A DNA stretch of 64,000 bases from Streptomyces sp. PR69 (GTDB lineage Bacteria > Actinomycetota > Actinomycetes > Streptomycetales > Streptomycetaceae): positions 62,001 to 126,000 of the forward strand of contig NZ_JAOWCB010000007.1 of assembly GCF_026420845.1 (NCBI RefSeq). Reading direction: 5' to 3'. This document shows positions 1 through 8,979 of the stretch, in pieces; the stretch's first letter is position 1; each line of letters opens with the position of its first letter. The position numbers and the translations under genes are program-made. The notes below the pieces were generated by a model. That model had not been told where the DNA came from. It saw nothing but the letters and a program-made list of their open reading frames with translations, and ran no database searches.

Positions 1-132
1 CTCCCCGTCGAGCTTCTCGGTGACCACGACCTCCCGGCCTTCGAAACCGCTGAGATCCACCGCCCGTACGTCGTCCGAAGCCGCCCCCGGCGACCACGGC
101 AGATGCGGAGTACGCGGATACGACGTCCGCAT
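1..132 (-). CDS. RNA ligase family protein, N-terminal fragment cut by window edge
   Basis: Only the first 44 codons are in the window; the gene runs off the left edge. The peptide has the N-terminal pattern HLPWSPG followed by VTEKLDGE. That is the nucleotidyltransferase motif I (KxDG) with the AMP-accepting lysine at residue 40. This pattern is typical of bacterial Rnl-type (DRB0094-like) RNA ligases, which join 3'-OH and 5'-phosphate RNA ends through an enzyme-adenylate. In actinomycetes such ligases often sit next to a polynucleotide kinase or HD-domain partner, which would lie outside this window. The ATG at 132 is the only good start seen. The family call rests on motif I only, so motifs III-V could not be checked. 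Confidence 0.7.
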   Translation of the reverse strand, partial: MRTSYPRTPHLPWSPGAASDDVRAVDLSGFEGREVVVTEKLDGE

Positions 133-207
133 GACCGACTCCCCCCGTTGTGCGACGGCACGCCAATGTAGGGGCGAGGCGAGGGGGCCGGCCACCGAAA
201 TAGACCG

Positions 208-239
208 GTGCCCGGTCCGGGTGTGAACGGACCAGGCAC
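208..239 (-). terminator. Hairpin terminator downstream of the Rpn-like gene
   Basis: GTGCC-c-GGTCCG pairs with CGGACC-a-GGCAC around an 8-nt loop, giving 11 pairs with one C/A mismatch. It lies 13 nt beyond the stop codon of the minus-strand gene at 252-1136, where an intrinsic terminator would sit. There is no U-tract, as is usual in Streptomyces. Confidence 0.55.
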
Positions 240-251
240 CGACAGCGGTTG

Positions 252-1136
252 CTACTCCTCCTCGAAGATGCCTTCGGCGGAGGTGGCGGTGACGGCGCGG
301 ATGAGCCAGCGGCTCAGCAGCTCGGGATCGGCACACCCCGTGATGCGCTCGCGGATCTGATCCGATGCGGTGAGACCGCGCTGCTCCAAGACGAGCAGGA
401 CGTCTTCAGCGGCCCGCTTGACTTCGCCTTGTTCTCGGCCTTCGTCGCGGAGTTCTTCTGAGAGGGGGGACTTGTAGAAGGAGAGGTCCACGGCCACCAG
501 GTTCCTCCAGATCTCGGCGGCTGGGCGGTCGCCCAGGCCCTGTGCGGTGAATTCGATGACGGGATTGACGATGTCTTCGGGCTCGCCCCGCAGCGCGTTG
601 GACAGCGCCTTCAGTATCGCATCGACCGACGGATTGGCTGCGTGTGTGATTGCGGCCAGTGTGGCGAGCGCGAGGTCCTTGCGCGCCTCTGCTTCCTTGG
701 TGATCACGGGCATGTTGTGCGGCCCTGCCACAAGGGGGCGGAGTGTGAGTGTGGCCCACTGGGCGGGGCCGATGAGTACTGGTCGCTCTGCCCACTCCGC
801 AGTCGCACGGTCCTGGCAGACCACGAGCAGCAGGGGCGGAAGCTGATACTTCGCGTACAGGTACGTGGCGTAGTAGGCCCAGCTCGCGGGTTTCGCCAGG
901 TCCTTCTTGCCCTGCGCCTCGATGGCGAGGAGTAATCCGCCGTCCTTCTCGGACTCGAAGTGCAGCAGCGTGTCGACGCGCCGCTCGATGGGGCGGACCT
1001 CGGTGAGATCGGTGGACAAGATGCTGACCGAGGCGAACGGCGGGAACTTGACGCCCAGCATCTCTGCCACGCGAGAGAAGAGTTTTGGGTACTCCTGGAA
1101 GATTCGGTGCATGGCTTCGTGGGGTGAGCTGACCAT
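252..1136 (-). CDS. PD-(D/E)XK / Rpn-transposase-like hypothetical protein
   Basis: This is a 294-aa protein of a type that is multicopy in Streptomyces and usually called hypothetical. The N-terminal half has an acidic residue in ERRVDTLL (D55) followed by LLLAIEAQGKKD (E73, Q75). That matches the D...ExQ/K core of the PD-(D/E)XK nuclease fold seen in Rpn/YhgA-like proteins. A helical C-terminal half includes AVDLSFYKSPLSEELRDEGREQG, with a charged segment after it. The start at 1136 follows a strong GAGGAG Shine-Dalgarno, so the upstream in-frame extension (to 1256) is rejected. There is no adjacent partner gene. Function is unknown; nuclease activity is inferred from fold resemblance only. 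Confidence 0.75.
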   Translation of the reverse strand: MVSSPHEAMHRIFQEYPKLFSRVAEMLGVKFPPFASVSILSTDLTEVRPIERRVDTLLHFESEKDGGLLLAIEAQGKKDLAKPASWAYYATYLYAKYQLPPLLLVVCQDRATAEWAERPVLIGPAQWATLTLRPLVAGPHNMPVITKEAEARKDLALATLAAITHAANPSVDAILKALSNALRGEPEDIVNPVIEFTAQGLGDRPAAEIWRNLVAVDLSFYKSPLSEELRDEGREQGEVKRAAEDVLLVLEQRGLTASDQIRERITGCADPELLSRWLIRAVTATSAEGIFEEE

Positions 1137-1227
1137 AGGTCTCCTCGTCGGATGAACATGCAGTGCGCAGATATGCCAGAAGCGTATGCAGGCCAAGGCG
1201 GGTAAATAGCAGCCAAGTTGGGTGTAT

Positions 1228-1677
1228 TCACCCGGTGGACTGGTGTGCGAGATCAAGCTCGGCCCACACTGTCTTGCGTGGTACCGGCCCGTCCGTCACG
1301 CCCCACCGGTCGGCGAGCGTGTCGACGATGAGCAGCCCGCGTCCCGACTCCTCATCGGGTGCGGGCGCCTGCCCCGGAGGCGTCGGCAGACGCTCGGCGC
1401 GGGTGTCGGTCGCCTCGATCCGCAGGACGCGGTCGTCGTCCGTGAGGTGGAGGGTGATCAGGAAGTCCCGCCCCGGCACCCGCCCGTGCACCGCCGCGTT
1501 CGCCGCGAGCTCGCCCACGAGCTGGGTGACGGTTTCGGCCACCTCGCGAGGCGCGTCCCAGGTGCGCAGCCACATGGCGGCGAACTCCCGCGAGAGTCGG
1601 GCTGAGTAGCGGGTGGGCGCGAGCTGGATCGTGAAATCACGTTCCGGTGCCGTGAATTGAGCGGTTCGGTGCGTCAT
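1228..1677 (-). CDS. ATP-binding protein, RsbW-like HATPase (anti-sigma family)
   Basis: This is a GHKL/HATPase_c_2 protein of the RsbW/SpoIIAB-like group that Streptomyces encodes in many copies. It has an N-box ELAANAAVHG, a divergent G1 region (EATDTRAE) and a G2 box GRGLLIVDTLADRWGV. Such proteins bind ATP and can sequester sigma factors or partner regulators. The start is uncertain: ATG 1677 (149 aa) has an AGGA upstream, ATG 1704 has GGAAG, and GTG 1740 is also in frame. It is transcribed divergently from an XRE regulator and a DUF397 gene, a common actinobacterial triad thought to act together. The partner sigma factor, if any, is not visible. Confidence 0.85.
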   Translation of the reverse strand: MTHRTAQFTAPERDFTIQLAPTRYSARLSREFAAMWLRTWDAPREVAETVTQLVGELAANAAVHGRVPGRDFLITLHLTDDDRVLRIEATDTRAERLPTPPGQAPAPDEESGRGLLIVDTLADRWGVTDGPVPRKTVWAELDLAHQSTG

Positions 1678-1740
1678 TTCACTGATCCTGGCCGGGGCCG
1701 CCATCCGGCTTCCAGTGATCGGGATGTTGCGTACAGTCAC

Positions 1741-1792
1741 TGTCCGGGCCTTGTCCAGTGGTGTCCGGACTGTCCGGGAGGGTGTGCGGACA
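1741..1792. promoter_or_regulatory. Phased TGTCC repeats in the divergent promoter
   Basis: TGTCC occurs at 1741, 1752, 1762 and 1771, a spacing of 9-11 bp or about one helical turn. An inverted copy (GGACA) lies at 1788-1792. The cluster lies between the ATP-binding gene and the XRE regulator, where an autoregulatory operator would be expected. No protein assignment can be made from sequence. Confidence 0.4.
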
Positions 1793-1829
1793 AGGAGGTG
1801 AGCACAGGTGGCGTTACGTCGGAGGTGGC

Positions 1830-2711
1830 ATGGTGGCGACGGAAGTCAGCAGCTCGGAACAGCCCACGACTGAGGTGGACGAGCCGGGCTGGGAGGTGGA
1901 CCCGGCCGATGAGTCGGGCGCGGCGGTCGTGGCGACCGTGGGCCGCCAGCTCAAGCTGCACCGCGAGGCGGCGGGCCTGCGCGCGGCGGAGTTCGGGAGC
2001 GCGATCGGGTACGGCGAGGATCTGGTCTACAAGGTGGAGTCGGGCCGCCGGATCCCCAGGCCGGAGTATCTGGACAAGGCGGACCAGGTCCTGAAGGCGG
2101 GCGGCCTGATCGCCGCGATGAAGAAGGACGTGGAGGAGGTCCGCTACCCGAAGAAGATCCGGGAGCTGGCGAAGCTGGAAGCCCGGGCGGTGGAGCTGCT
2201 CTCGTACGGCAACCACAACCTGCACGGCCTGTTGCAGACAGAGGAGCACGCGCGGGCGCTCCTGGGGACGCAGCGACCTGCCTACTCCCTGGACGAGCTG
2301 GACCGGATGTTGGGAGCCAGGATGGCCCGACAGGCCATCTTCAACCGAACGCCCGCGCCGGACCTCAGCTTTGTCCTGGAAGAGGTGACCCTGCGCCGCC
2401 CCATCGGGGGCAGAATGGTTCAGCGTCGACAGCTCGAACACTTGTTGGAGGTGGGGCGGTTGTCGAACGTAGACATCCAGATCATGCCGACCGACTGCTG
2501 GGAGCACCCTGGAACGGGCGGCAGGATCCAGATCCTCAAGTTCGGGGACGGGTCGGCAGCGGGACGTGCCGACGCAGGCTTCGGGGGGCTCCCCGTTTCG
2601 AGCCCGAAGCAGATCAGGGTGCTTGAGCTGCGCTATGGCATCATCCGGGCGCAGGCTCTTACGCCAAGAGAGTCGCTTGCCCTCATCGAGGAAGTGCTGG
2701 GAGAAACATGA
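1830..2711 (+). CDS. XRE-family HTH regulator with DUF5753 effector domain
   Basis: This is a 293-aa regulator. After an acidic N-terminal stretch of about 45 residues comes a helix-turn-helix domain (VGRQLKLHREAAGLRAAEFGSAIGYGEDLVYKVESGRRIP), in which KVESGRR is the typical recognition-helix end. A long DUF5753 domain follows (LLQTEEHARALL... VDIQIMP...). This is the actinobacterial BldB/WhiJ-associated type of XRE protein, normally paired with a DUF397 gene as here. The ATG at 1830 has GGAGG four bases upstream; the longer frame from 1758 has no such site. Its stop overlaps the next start (ATGA), so the pair is translationally coupled. It may bind the phased repeats upstream (inference). 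Confidence 0.9.
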   Translation: MVATEVSSSEQPTTEVDEPGWEVDPADESGAAVVATVGRQLKLHREAAGLRAAEFGSAIGYGEDLVYKVESGRRIPRPEYLDKADQVLKAGGLIAAMKKDVEEVRYPKKIRELAKLEARAVELLSYGNHNLHGLLQTEEHARALLGTQRPAYSLDELDRMLGARMARQAIFNRTPAPDLSFVLEEVTLRRPIGGRMVQRRQLEHLLEVGRLSNVDIQIMPTDCWEHPGTGGRIQILKFGDGSAAGRADAGFGGLPVSSPKQIRVLELRYGIIRAQALTPRESLALIEEVLGET

Positions 2712-2917
2712 TCCGCAAGAACTCTGCCGGGGAAGCGGAGGCGCTCGTCTGGTTCAAGAGCAGCTTCAGCGACAGCAGCGACGGAAACGACTGCGTCGAG
2801 GTCGCCACCACCCCCCGCGCCGTCCACGTCCGCGACTCCAAGAACACAGACGGCCCCCGCCTGGCGGTTACGCCGCTCGCCTGGGTCGGCTTCGTGCGGT
2901 ACGCCTCCGGGCGCTGA
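2708..2917 (+). CDS. DUF397 small protein (WhiJ/BldB-associated family)
   Basis: This 69-aa protein has the family pattern WFKSSFSDSSDGNDCVEVA followed by VHVRDSKN and a C-terminal W-x-x-F. That is diagnostic for DUF397, the BldB-like small proteins of actinomycetes. The start codon overlaps the stop of the XRE gene by four bases. In characterised cases (WhiJ/SCO4542 type) the small protein modulates the DNA binding of its partner HTH protein. A similar role is inferred here from the coupling. Confidence 0.9.
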   Translation: MIRKNSAGEAEALVWFKSSFSDSSDGNDCVEVATTPRAVHVRDSKNTDGPRLAVTPLAWVGFVRYASGR

Positions 2918-3013
2918 GCGCGGTCTCCGGCTCGGCGTGCGCCCGTTCCCGTCGCGGTCGACCCTGGACGCAGGGGGTCCTCGCACGGATCGGACGGGAA
3001 GGTGAACGTCGCC

Positions 3014-3697
3014 ATGAAGACGCCCCCTGTCGTCTCACCCCAGGAGTGGGAGGCCGCACGCCAGCGGCTGCTGGCAGAAGAGAAGGCGCTGACCCGCGCC
3101 CGTGACGCGCTCGCCGCCAAGCGGCGGCGGATGCCGTGGCAGGCGGTGGAGAAGGAATACGCGTTCGAGGGGCCTGAGGGCAGGGTCGGTCTGCTCGACC
3201 TGTTCCACGGGCGTCGGCAGCTGATCGTCTACCGCGCCTTTCATGAGCCCGGCGTCTCCGGCTGGCCCGACCACGCGTGCGTGGGCTGCTCCATGGTCGC
3301 CGACCATGTCGGGCACCTCGCGCATCTGAACGCCCGCGGCACCACCCTCGTCTTCGCCTCGCGCGCGCCGCAGCAAGACATCGAGCGGGTGAAGGCGCGG
3401 ATGGGCTGGACGATGCCCTGGTACACGATCACCGACGACTTCGACGCCGACTTCGGTGTGGACGAGTGGCACGGCACGAACGCGTTCATCCGCGAGGGCG
3501 ACAGTGTGTTCCGCACCTACTTCATCAACGTCCGCGGCGACGAGGCGCTGGGCAGCACCTGGAGCTATCTCGACATGACCGCGCTCGGGCGGCAGGAGAC
3601 ATGGGAGGACTCGCCCGAGGGTTATCCACAGACTCCGCCGTACGAGTGGTGGAACTGGCACGATGAGTACGGCAAGGGCGGCGGTGCCGGGGCGTAG
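3014..3697 (+). CDS. DUF899 family thioredoxin-fold protein
   Basis: This 227-aa protein has the DUF899 layout. An N-terminal helix (SPQEWEAARQRLLAEEKALTRARDAL) leads to RRRMPWQAVEKEYAFEGPEGRVGLLDLFHGRRQLIVY, which is the thioredoxin/peroxiredoxin-like start. Next come HACVGCSMVADHV (CxxC-like), an aromatic centre and a Trp-rich end (EWWNWHDEYG). Family members are predicted disulphide or thiol proteins of unknown substrate. The ATG at 3014 is preceded by AAGGTG at nine bases; a GTG at 3002 would add four residues. It stands alone before the long rpsJ leader and shows no sign of transfer. Confidence 0.85.
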   Translation: MKTPPVVSPQEWEAARQRLLAEEKALTRARDALAAKRRRMPWQAVEKEYAFEGPEGRVGLLDLFHGRRQLIVYRAFHEPGVSGWPDHACVGCSMVADHVGHLAHLNARGTTLVFASRAPQQDIERVKARMGWTMPWYTITDDFDADFGVDEWHGTNAFIREGDSVFRTYFINVRGDEALGSTWSYLDMTALGRQETWEDSPEGYPQTPPYEWWNWHDEYGKGGGAGA

Positions 3698-4192
3698 CTG
3701 TAGCCGGAGTGATCGGCGAGTGGTCGGTCGCACTCGGTGACAAGGGGCGCGCGCCCCCGCGCGTCCGGTTTGATCGATCCCGCCCTCGGGGTACGATCCT
3801 CGGCTCGATTGGCCGCCACCCCGCCCCGTATGGCAGACTGTCCGGGTTGCTCGGTTGAGTGCCGATGCTGCGCGCCTCCCGCCGGGAGGACTGGAAGCGA
3901 GTCCCACAGTACTCGTCGCTTTATCTGCCACACGGCTTGGACGCCGCACGGCAGCGCTGGGGCGGACGTACGGGAATCTTCCGGGAAGTGTCAGCGGGGC
4001 GCCAGCCAGGCGCCCGGTGGGTGTCTTGCCCCCGGTTCCGCGGTCCCAGGCGGGCCCGCACCCCCTTCGCTGGGAATTCCTTCGGGACATTTTCACAGAG
4101 GGGCTGCGACACGCCCGACCGCGTGGGTCGGAGCAGGACAAGGAAACCCACGGGTTCCAGAGCGTTTCGAGAGACAGGACTACGAAGTAGCC
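3698..4192 (+). other. Long rpsJ leader / intergenic region with hairpins
   Basis: I see no supportable gene here. It holds the candidate promoters and two clean hairpins: CCTCCC-gcc-GGGAGG (3875-3889), and CCGACC-gcgtg-GGTCGG (4115-4131), which lies 60 nt before the rpsJ start. The length and structure would allow leader-mediated control of the S10 operon, but no named r-protein leader motif could be assigned. Confidence 0.5.
3770..3797 (+). promoter_or_regulatory. Candidate HrdB-type promoter upstream of the S10 operon
   Basis: TTGATC at 3770-3775 and TACGAT at 3792-3797 are separated by 16 bp, in a 495-bp gene-free region in front of rpsJ. A second possibility is TTGGCC (3809) with the CAGACT/TATGGC region at 3829-3839. 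The implied leader to rpsJ is about 350-390 nt. Transcription start data would be needed to choose between them. Confidence 0.45.
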
Positions 4193-4501
4193 ATGGCGGG
4201 ACAGAAGATCCGCATCCGGCTCAAGGCCTACGACCACGAGGTCATCGACTCCTCGGCGAAGAAGATCGTCGAGACGGTGACCCGCACTGGTGCGTCGGTC
4301 GCGGGCCCGGTGCCGCTGCCCACTGAGAAGAACGTGTACTGCGTCATCAAGTCGCCGCACAAGTACAAGGACTCGCGCGAGCACTTCGAGATGCGCACGC
4401 ACAAGCGCCTGATCGACATTCTCGACCCGACGCCCAAGACCGTTGACTCGCTGATGCGCCTGGACCTTCCGGCCGGCGTTGACATCGAGATCAAGCTCTG
4501 A
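4193..4501 (+). CDS. rpsJ: 30S ribosomal protein S10
   Basis: This 102-aa protein opens the S10 cluster. It has the invariant beginning [29 protein letters not shown] and the loop [35 protein letters not shown]10 sits in the 30S head and also acts in antitermination as NusE. The ATG at 4193 gives the standard length; the in-frame upstream extension is leader sequence. The Shine-Dalgarno is weak (GAAGTAG). The next gene, rplC, follows after 14 nt. Confidence 0.98.
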   Translation: MAGQKIRIRLKAYDHEVIDSSAKKIVETVTRTGASVAGPVPLPTEKNVYCVIKSPHKYKDSREHFEMRTHKRLIDILDPTPKTVDSLMRLDLPAGVDIEIKL

Positions 4502-4515
4502 GAGGCGCGGAAGAG

Positions 4516-5160
4516 ATGGCTAAGCAGATCAAGGGCGTCCTGGGCGAGAAGCTCGGCATGACCCAGGTCTGGGACGAGAACAACCGTGTCGTCCCGGTGA
4601 CCGTCGTCAAGGCCGGGCCCTGCGTCGTTACCCAGGTCCGTACGAATGACACCGACGGCTACGAGTCGGTCCAGATCGCCTTCGGCGAGATCGACCCGCG
4701 CAAGGTGAACAAGCCCCTCAAGGGTCACTTCGCCAAGGCCGATGTCACCCCCCGTCGTCACCTCGTCGAGATCCGTACCGCTGACGCCAGCGAGTACACC
4801 CTCGGCCAGGAGATCACCGCCGAGGCCTTCGAGGCCGGCGTCAAGGTGGACGTGACCGGCAAGAGCAAGGGCAAGGGCTTCGCCGGTGTCATGAAGCGCC
4901 ACAACTTCGGTGGCCTCGGCGCCGGACACGGCACTCAGCGCAAGCACCGCTCTCCCGGTTCCATCGGTGGCTGCGCCACCCCGGGCCGTGTGTTCAAGGG
5001 CCTCCGCATGGCTGGCCGCATGGGCAATGAGCGGGTCACCACCCAGAACCTGACCGTTCACGCCGTTGACGCGGAGAAGGGCCTGCTCCTGATCAAGGGC
5101 GCGGTTCCTGGTCCGAACGGCGGCCTCGTCCTGGTCCGTACCGCGGCCAAGGGGGCCTGA
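4516..5160 (+). CDS. rplC: 50S ribosomal protein L3
   Basis: This is a 214-aa L3 beginning [19 protein letters not shown]. It has the conserved [16 protein letters not shown] and [23 protein letters not shown] segment that reaches into the peptidyl-transferase region. The length is standard. It is cotranscribed with rpsJ (14-nt gap) and rplD (8-nt gap). Confidence 0.98.
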   Translation: MAKQIKGVLGEKLGMTQVWDENNRVVPVTVVKAGPCVVTQVRTNDTDGYESVQIAFGEIDPRKVNKPLKGHFAKADVTPRRHLVEIRTADASEYTLGQEITAEAFEAGVKVDVTGKSKGKGFAGVMKRHNFGGLGAGHGTQRKHRSPGSIGGCATPGRVFKGLRMAGRMGNERVTTQNLTVHAVDAEKGLLLIKGAVPGPNGGLVLVRTAAKGA

Positions 5161-5168
5161 GGTAACCG

Positions 5169-5816
5169 ATGAGCACCATTGACATCCTTTCGCCGGCAGG
5201 CGACAAGGCCGGGACCGTCGAGCTCCCCGCGGAGATCTTCGACGCCAAGGTCAGCGTTCCGCTGATCCACCAGGTCGTTGTCGCGCAGCTGGCCGCTGCC
5301 CGTCAGGGCACGCACAAGACCAAGACCCGCGGCGAGGTCCGTGGCGGCGGCAAGAAGCCGTACCGCCAGAAGGGCACCGGCCGCGCCCGCCAGGGTTCGA
5401 CCCGTGCGCCGCAGTTCGCCGGCGGTGGCGTCGTCCACGGCCCCGTGCCGCGTGACTACTCGCAGCGGACCCCGAAGAAGATGAAGGCCGCCGCCCTGCG
5501 TGGCGCCCTCACCGACCGGGCCCGCAACGCTCGCATCCACGTCGTCTCCGGCGTGATCGAGGGCGAGATCTCCACCAAGGCCGCGAAGACGCTGTTCGGC
5601 AAGATCTCGGAGCGCAAGAACCTGCTCCTGGTCGCCGAGCGCTCGGACGAGGCCGCCTGGCTGTCCGCTCGCAACCTGCCCCAGGTGCACATCCTGGAGC
5701 CGGGCCAGCTGAACACGTACGACGTGCTCGTCTCCGACGACGTGGTCTTCACCAAGGCCGCCTTCGACACCTTCGTCGCTGGCCCCAAGGCCGAGACTGA
5801 AGGGAGCGAGGCCTGA
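5169..5816 (+). CDS. rplD: 50S ribosomal protein L4
   Basis: This is a 215-aa L4. The exit-tunnel loop is present ([41 protein letters not shown], about residues 48-90). In enterobacteria L4 also represses the S10 operon; no comparable target could be confirmed in the rpsJ leader here. The start has GAGGT at six bases, overlapping the rplC stop. Its own stop shares one base with the rplW start (TGATG), so the two are coupled. Confidence 0.98.
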   Translation: MSTIDILSPAGDKAGTVELPAEIFDAKVSVPLIHQVVVAQLAAARQGTHKTKTRGEVRGGGKKPYRQKGTGRARQGSTRAPQFAGGGVVHGPVPRDYSQRTPKKMKAAALRGALTDRARNARIHVVSGVIEGEISTKAAKTLFGKISERKNLLLVAERSDEAAWLSARNLPQVHILEPGQLNTYDVLVSDDVVFTKAAFDTFVAGPKAETEGSEA

Positions 5817-6139
5817 TGTCTGAGGCCACGATCACCAGCAAGACCTTCTCGGACCCGCGTGACATCCTCGTCAAGCCGGTCGTCTCCGAGAAGAGCTACG
5901 CGCTGCTGGACGAGAACAAGTACACGTTCGTCGTCGACCCGCGTGCCAACAAGACCCAGATCAAGCAGGCCGTCGAGGCGGTCTTCTCGGTCAAGGTCAC
6001 CGGGGTCAACACGATCAACCGTCAGGGCAAGCGCAAGCGCACCCGCACCGGTTACGGCAAGCGCGCCAACACCAAGCGCGCCATCGTGACCCTCGCCGAG
6101 GGCGACCGTATCGACATCTTCGGCGGTCCGACCGCCTAA
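5816..6139 (+). CDS. rplW: 50S ribosomal protein L23
   Basis: This is a 107-aa L23 with the family pattern [26 protein letters not shown] and the basic loop [26 protein letters not shown]23 lies at the tunnel exit and docks trigger factor and SRP. A one-base overlap couples it to rplD. A 42-nt spacer separates it from rplB. Confidence 0.98.
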   Translation: MSEATITSKTFSDPRDILVKPVVSEKSYALLDENKYTFVVDPRANKTQIKQAVEAVFSVKVTGVNTINRQGKRKRTRTGYGKRANTKRAIVTLAEGDRIDIFGGPTA

Positions 6140-6181
6140 AGGGCGGTCTGGATCGTCCGAATATCGGACGAGGACTGAGAA

Positions 6182-7018
6182 ATGGGTATCCGCAAGTACA
6201 AGCCGACGACTCCTGGCCGTCGTGGCGCCAGCGTCGCCGACTTCGTCGAGATCACGCGGTCCACGCCGGAGAAGTCGCTGGTCCGCCCGCTGCACAGCAA
6301 GGGCGGCCGTAACAACACCGGTCGTGTGACCGTCCGTCACCAGGGCGGCGGCCACAAGCGCGCCTACCGCGTGATCGACTTCCGTCGTCACGACAAGGAC
6401 GGCGTGCCGGCCAAGGTCGCTCACATCGAGTACGACCCCAACCGCACCGCGCGCATCGCGCTGCTGCACTACGCGGACGGCGAGAAGCGCTACATCATCG
6501 CGCCCCGCGGCCTGAGCCAGGGCGACCGCGTCGAGAACGGTCCGGGCGCGGACATCAAGCCGGGCAACAACCTGGCGCTGCGCAACATCCCGGTCGGTAC
6601 GACCATCCACGCCATCGAGCTGCGGCCCGGCGGCGGCGCGAAGTTCGCCCGCTCGGCCGGCGCCTCCGTGCAGCTGCTGGCGAAGGAGGGCTCCATGGCC
6701 CACCTGCGCATGCCGTCCGGCGAGATCCGTCTGGTCGACGTCCGCTGCCGCGCCACCATCGGCGAGGTCGGCAACGCCGAGCAGTCGAACATCAACTGGG
6801 GCAAGGCAGGCCGCAAGCGCTGGCTGGGCGTCCGCCCGACCGTCCGCGGTGTCGCCATGAACCCGGTCGACCACCCGCACGGTGGTGGTGAGGGCAAGAC
6901 CTCCGGTGGTCGCCACCCGGTCAGCCCCTGGGGTCAGAAGGAGGGTCGTACTCGTTCTCCCAAGAAGGCGAGCAACAAGTACATCGTCCGCCGCCGCAAG
7001 ACGAACAAGAAGCGCTAG
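6182..7018 (+). CDS. rplB: 50S ribosomal protein L2
   Basis: This is a 278-aa L2 of full length. It has [14 protein letters not shown] at the start, [23 protein letters not shown] in the middle, and the signature [21 protein letters not shown] near the C-terminus that contacts the peptidyl-transferase centre. It ends in a basic tail. rpsS follows after 12 nt. Confidence 0.98.
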   Translation: MGIRKYKPTTPGRRGASVADFVEITRSTPEKSLVRPLHSKGGRNNTGRVTVRHQGGGHKRAYRVIDFRRHDKDGVPAKVAHIEYDPNRTARIALLHYADGEKRYIIAPRGLSQGDRVENGPGADIKPGNNLALRNIPVGTTIHAIELRPGGGAKFARSAGASVQLLAKEGSMAHLRMPSGEIRLVDVRCRATIGEVGNAEQSNINWGKAGRKRWLGVRPTVRGVAMNPVDHPHGGGEGKTSGGRHPVSPWGQKEGRTRSPKKASNKYIVRRRKTNKKR

Positions 7019-7030
7019 GAGCGGGTTTAG

Positions 7031-7312
7031 ATGCCGCGCAGTCTCAAGAAGGGGCCCTTCGTCGACGACCACCTGATCAAGAAGGTGGATGTCCAGAACG
7101 AAGCCGGCACCAAGAACGTCATCAAGACCTGGTCCCGTCGCTCGATGATCGTCCCGGCCATGCTGGGCCACACGATCGCGGTGCACAACGGCAAGACCCA
7201 CGTCCCGGTGTTCGTCACCGAGTCGATGGTCGGCCACAAGCTCGGCGAGTTTGCGCCGACCCGCACCTTCCGAGGCCACGTCAAGGAAGACCGGAAGTCG
7301 AAGCGCCGCTAA
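7031..7312 (+). CDS. rpsS: 30S ribosomal protein S19
   Basis: This is a 93-aa S19 starting [19 protein letters not shown]. It contains the conserved [48 protein letters not shown] block that contacts 16S rRNA in the 30S head. It is part of the S10 operon, and rplV begins 52 nt on. Confidence 0.98.
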   Translation: MPRSLKKGPFVDDHLIKKVDVQNEAGTKNVIKTWSRRSMIVPAMLGHTIAVHNGKTHVPVFVTESMVGHKLGEFAPTRTFRGHVKEDRKSKRR

Positions 7313-7364
7313 GTGCGGGGTGAAACCGACTATGACGAACGTGTCAGACACTGAAGGGACAACC

Positions 7365-7712
7365 ATGGAAGCCAGGGCCCAGGCGCGGTACATCCGCGTC
7401 ACGCCCATGAAGGCCCGCCGCGTGGTGGACCTCATCCGTGGCATGGACGCCACGGAGGCTCAGGCGGTCCTGCGTTTCGCCCCGCAGGCCGCGAGCGTGC
7501 CGGTCGGCAAGGTGCTGGACAGCGCCATCGCCAACGCCGCGCACAACTACGACCACACGGACGCCTCCACGCTGTACATCAGCGAGGCGTACGTCGACGA
7601 GGGCCCGACCCTGAAGCGGTTCCGTCCGCGCGCCCAGGGCCGTGCCTACCGGATCCGCAAGCGGACCAGCCACATCACCGTGGTCGTCAGCAGCAAGGAA
7701 GGAACCCGGTAA
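7365..7712 (+). CDS. rplV: 50S ribosomal protein L22
   Basis: This is a 115-aa L22 from ATG 7365 ([26 protein letters not shown]). The hairpin that lines the exit tunnel is in [31 protein letters not shown] longer frame from 7251 or 7332 exists, but 7365 gives the usual Streptomyces length and has AAGGGA upstream. Its stop overlaps the rpsC start by one base. Confidence 0.96.
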   Translation: MEARAQARYIRVTPMKARRVVDLIRGMDATEAQAVLRFAPQAASVPVGKVLDSAIANAAHNYDHTDASTLYISEAYVDEGPTLKRFRPRAQGRAYRIRKRTSHITVVVSSKEGTR

Positions 7713-8554
7713 TGGGCCAGAAGGTAAACCCGCACGGGTTCCGGCTCGGTATCACCACCGACTTCAAGTCCCGGTGGTACGCCGACAAGCTGTACAAGGA
7801 CTACGTCAAGGAAGACGTCGCCATCCGCCGGATGCTGACGTCCGGCATGGAGCGCGCCGGCATCTCCAAGGTGGAGATCGAGCGCACCCGTGACCGCGTC
7901 CGCGTCGACATCCACACCGCTCGCCCGGGCATCGTCATCGGCCGCCGCGGCGCGGAGGCCGACAAGATCCGCGGCCGGCTGGAGAAGCTGACCGGCAAGC
8001 AGGTCCAGCTGAACATCCTCGAGGTCAAGAACCCCGAGGTGGACGCTCAGCTGGTGGCCCAGGCCGTCGCCGAGCAGCTGTCCTCCCGCGTCTCCTTCCG
8101 CCGCGCCATGCGTAAGAGCATGCAGTCGGCCATGAAGGCGGGCGCCAAGGGCATCAAGATCCAGTGTGGTGGCCGTCTCGGCGGCGCCGAGATGTCCCGC
8201 TCGGAGTTCTACCGCGAGGGCCGTGTGCCGCTGCACACGCTCCGCGCGAACGTCGAGTACGGCTTCTTCGAGGCCAAGACCACCTTCGGCCGCATCGGCG
8301 TGAAGGTCTGGATCTACAAGGGCGACGTCAAGAACATCGCCGAGGTCCGCGCAGAGAACGCCGCTGCCCGCGCCGGCAACCGCCCGGCCCGCGGCGGCGC
8401 CGACCGCCCGGCCCGCGGTGGCCGCGGCGAGCGTCGCGGCCGCAAGCCGCAGCAGCAGGGGGCCCAGAGCGGTCAGCAGCCTGCCGAGGCCCCCAAGGCT
8501 GAGGCTCCCGCCACCGCTGCCGCTCCGGCTGAGAGCACCGGAACGGAGGCCTGA
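7712..8554 (+). CDS. rpsC: 30S ribosomal protein S3
   Basis: This is a 280-aa S3. An N-terminal KH domain carries [20 protein letters not shown] (about residues 72-92), and the S3 C-terminal domain contains [27 protein letters not shown]. The last 60 or so residues are a disordered Arg/Gly then Ala/Pro tail, longer than in E. coli and common in actinomycetes. It forms part of the mRNA entry channel. It overlaps rplV by one base, and rplP follows after 5 nt. Confidence 0.98.
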   Translation: MGQKVNPHGFRLGITTDFKSRWYADKLYKDYVKEDVAIRRMLTSGMERAGISKVEIERTRDRVRVDIHTARPGIVIGRRGAEADKIRGRLEKLTGKQVQLNILEVKNPEVDAQLVAQAVAEQLSSRVSFRRAMRKSMQSAMKAGAKGIKIQCGGRLGGAEMSRSEFYREGRVPLHTLRANVEYGFFEAKTTFGRIGVKVWIYKGDVKNIAEVRAENAAARAGNRPARGGADRPARGGRGERRGRKPQQQGAQSGQQPAEAPKAEAPATAAAPAESTGTEA

Positions 8555-8559
8555 CCGAA

Positions 8560-8979
8560 ATGCTGATCCCCCGTAGGGTCAAGCACCGCAAGCAGCACCA
8601 CCCGAAGCGCAGTGGTATGGCCAAGGGTGGCACCACGGTTGCGTTCGGTGAGTACGGCATCCAGGCGGTGACCCCGGCGTATGTGACGAACCGCCAGATC
8701 GAGGCGGCTCGTATCGCCATGACCCGTCACATCAAGCGTGGCGGCAAGGTCTGGATCAACATCTACCCGGACCGCCCGCTGACCAAGAAGCCCGCCGAGA
8801 CCCGCATGGGTTCCGGTAAGGGTTCCCCCGAGTGGTGGGTCGCGAACGTGAAGCCCGGTCGGGTGATGTTCGAGCTGTCCTACCCGAACGAGAAGATCGC
8901 GCGTGAGGCGCTCACCCGTGCGGCTCACAAGCTGCCGATGAAGTGCAAGATCGTCAAGCGCGAGGCAGGTGAAGCGTGA
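8560..8979 (+). CDS. rplP: 50S ribosomal protein L16
   Basis: This is a 139-aa L16 starting [25 protein letters not shown]. It has the signature [28 protein letters not shown] that contacts the A-site tRNA region of 23S rRNA. The length is standard. The stop shares a base with the rpmC ATG. Confidence 0.98.
   Translation: MLIPRRVKHRKQHHPKRSGMAKGGTTVAFGEYGIQAVTPAYVTNRQIEAARIAMTRHIKRGGKVWINIYPDRPLTKKPAETRMGSGKGSPEWWVANVKPGRVMFELSYPNEKIAREALTRAAHKLPMKCKIVKREAGEA

Noticed and set aside
5456..7453. 665-codon minus-strand frame opposite rplD, rplW, rplB, rpsS
   Set aside because: It runs opposite four unambiguous r-protein genes and has no family features.
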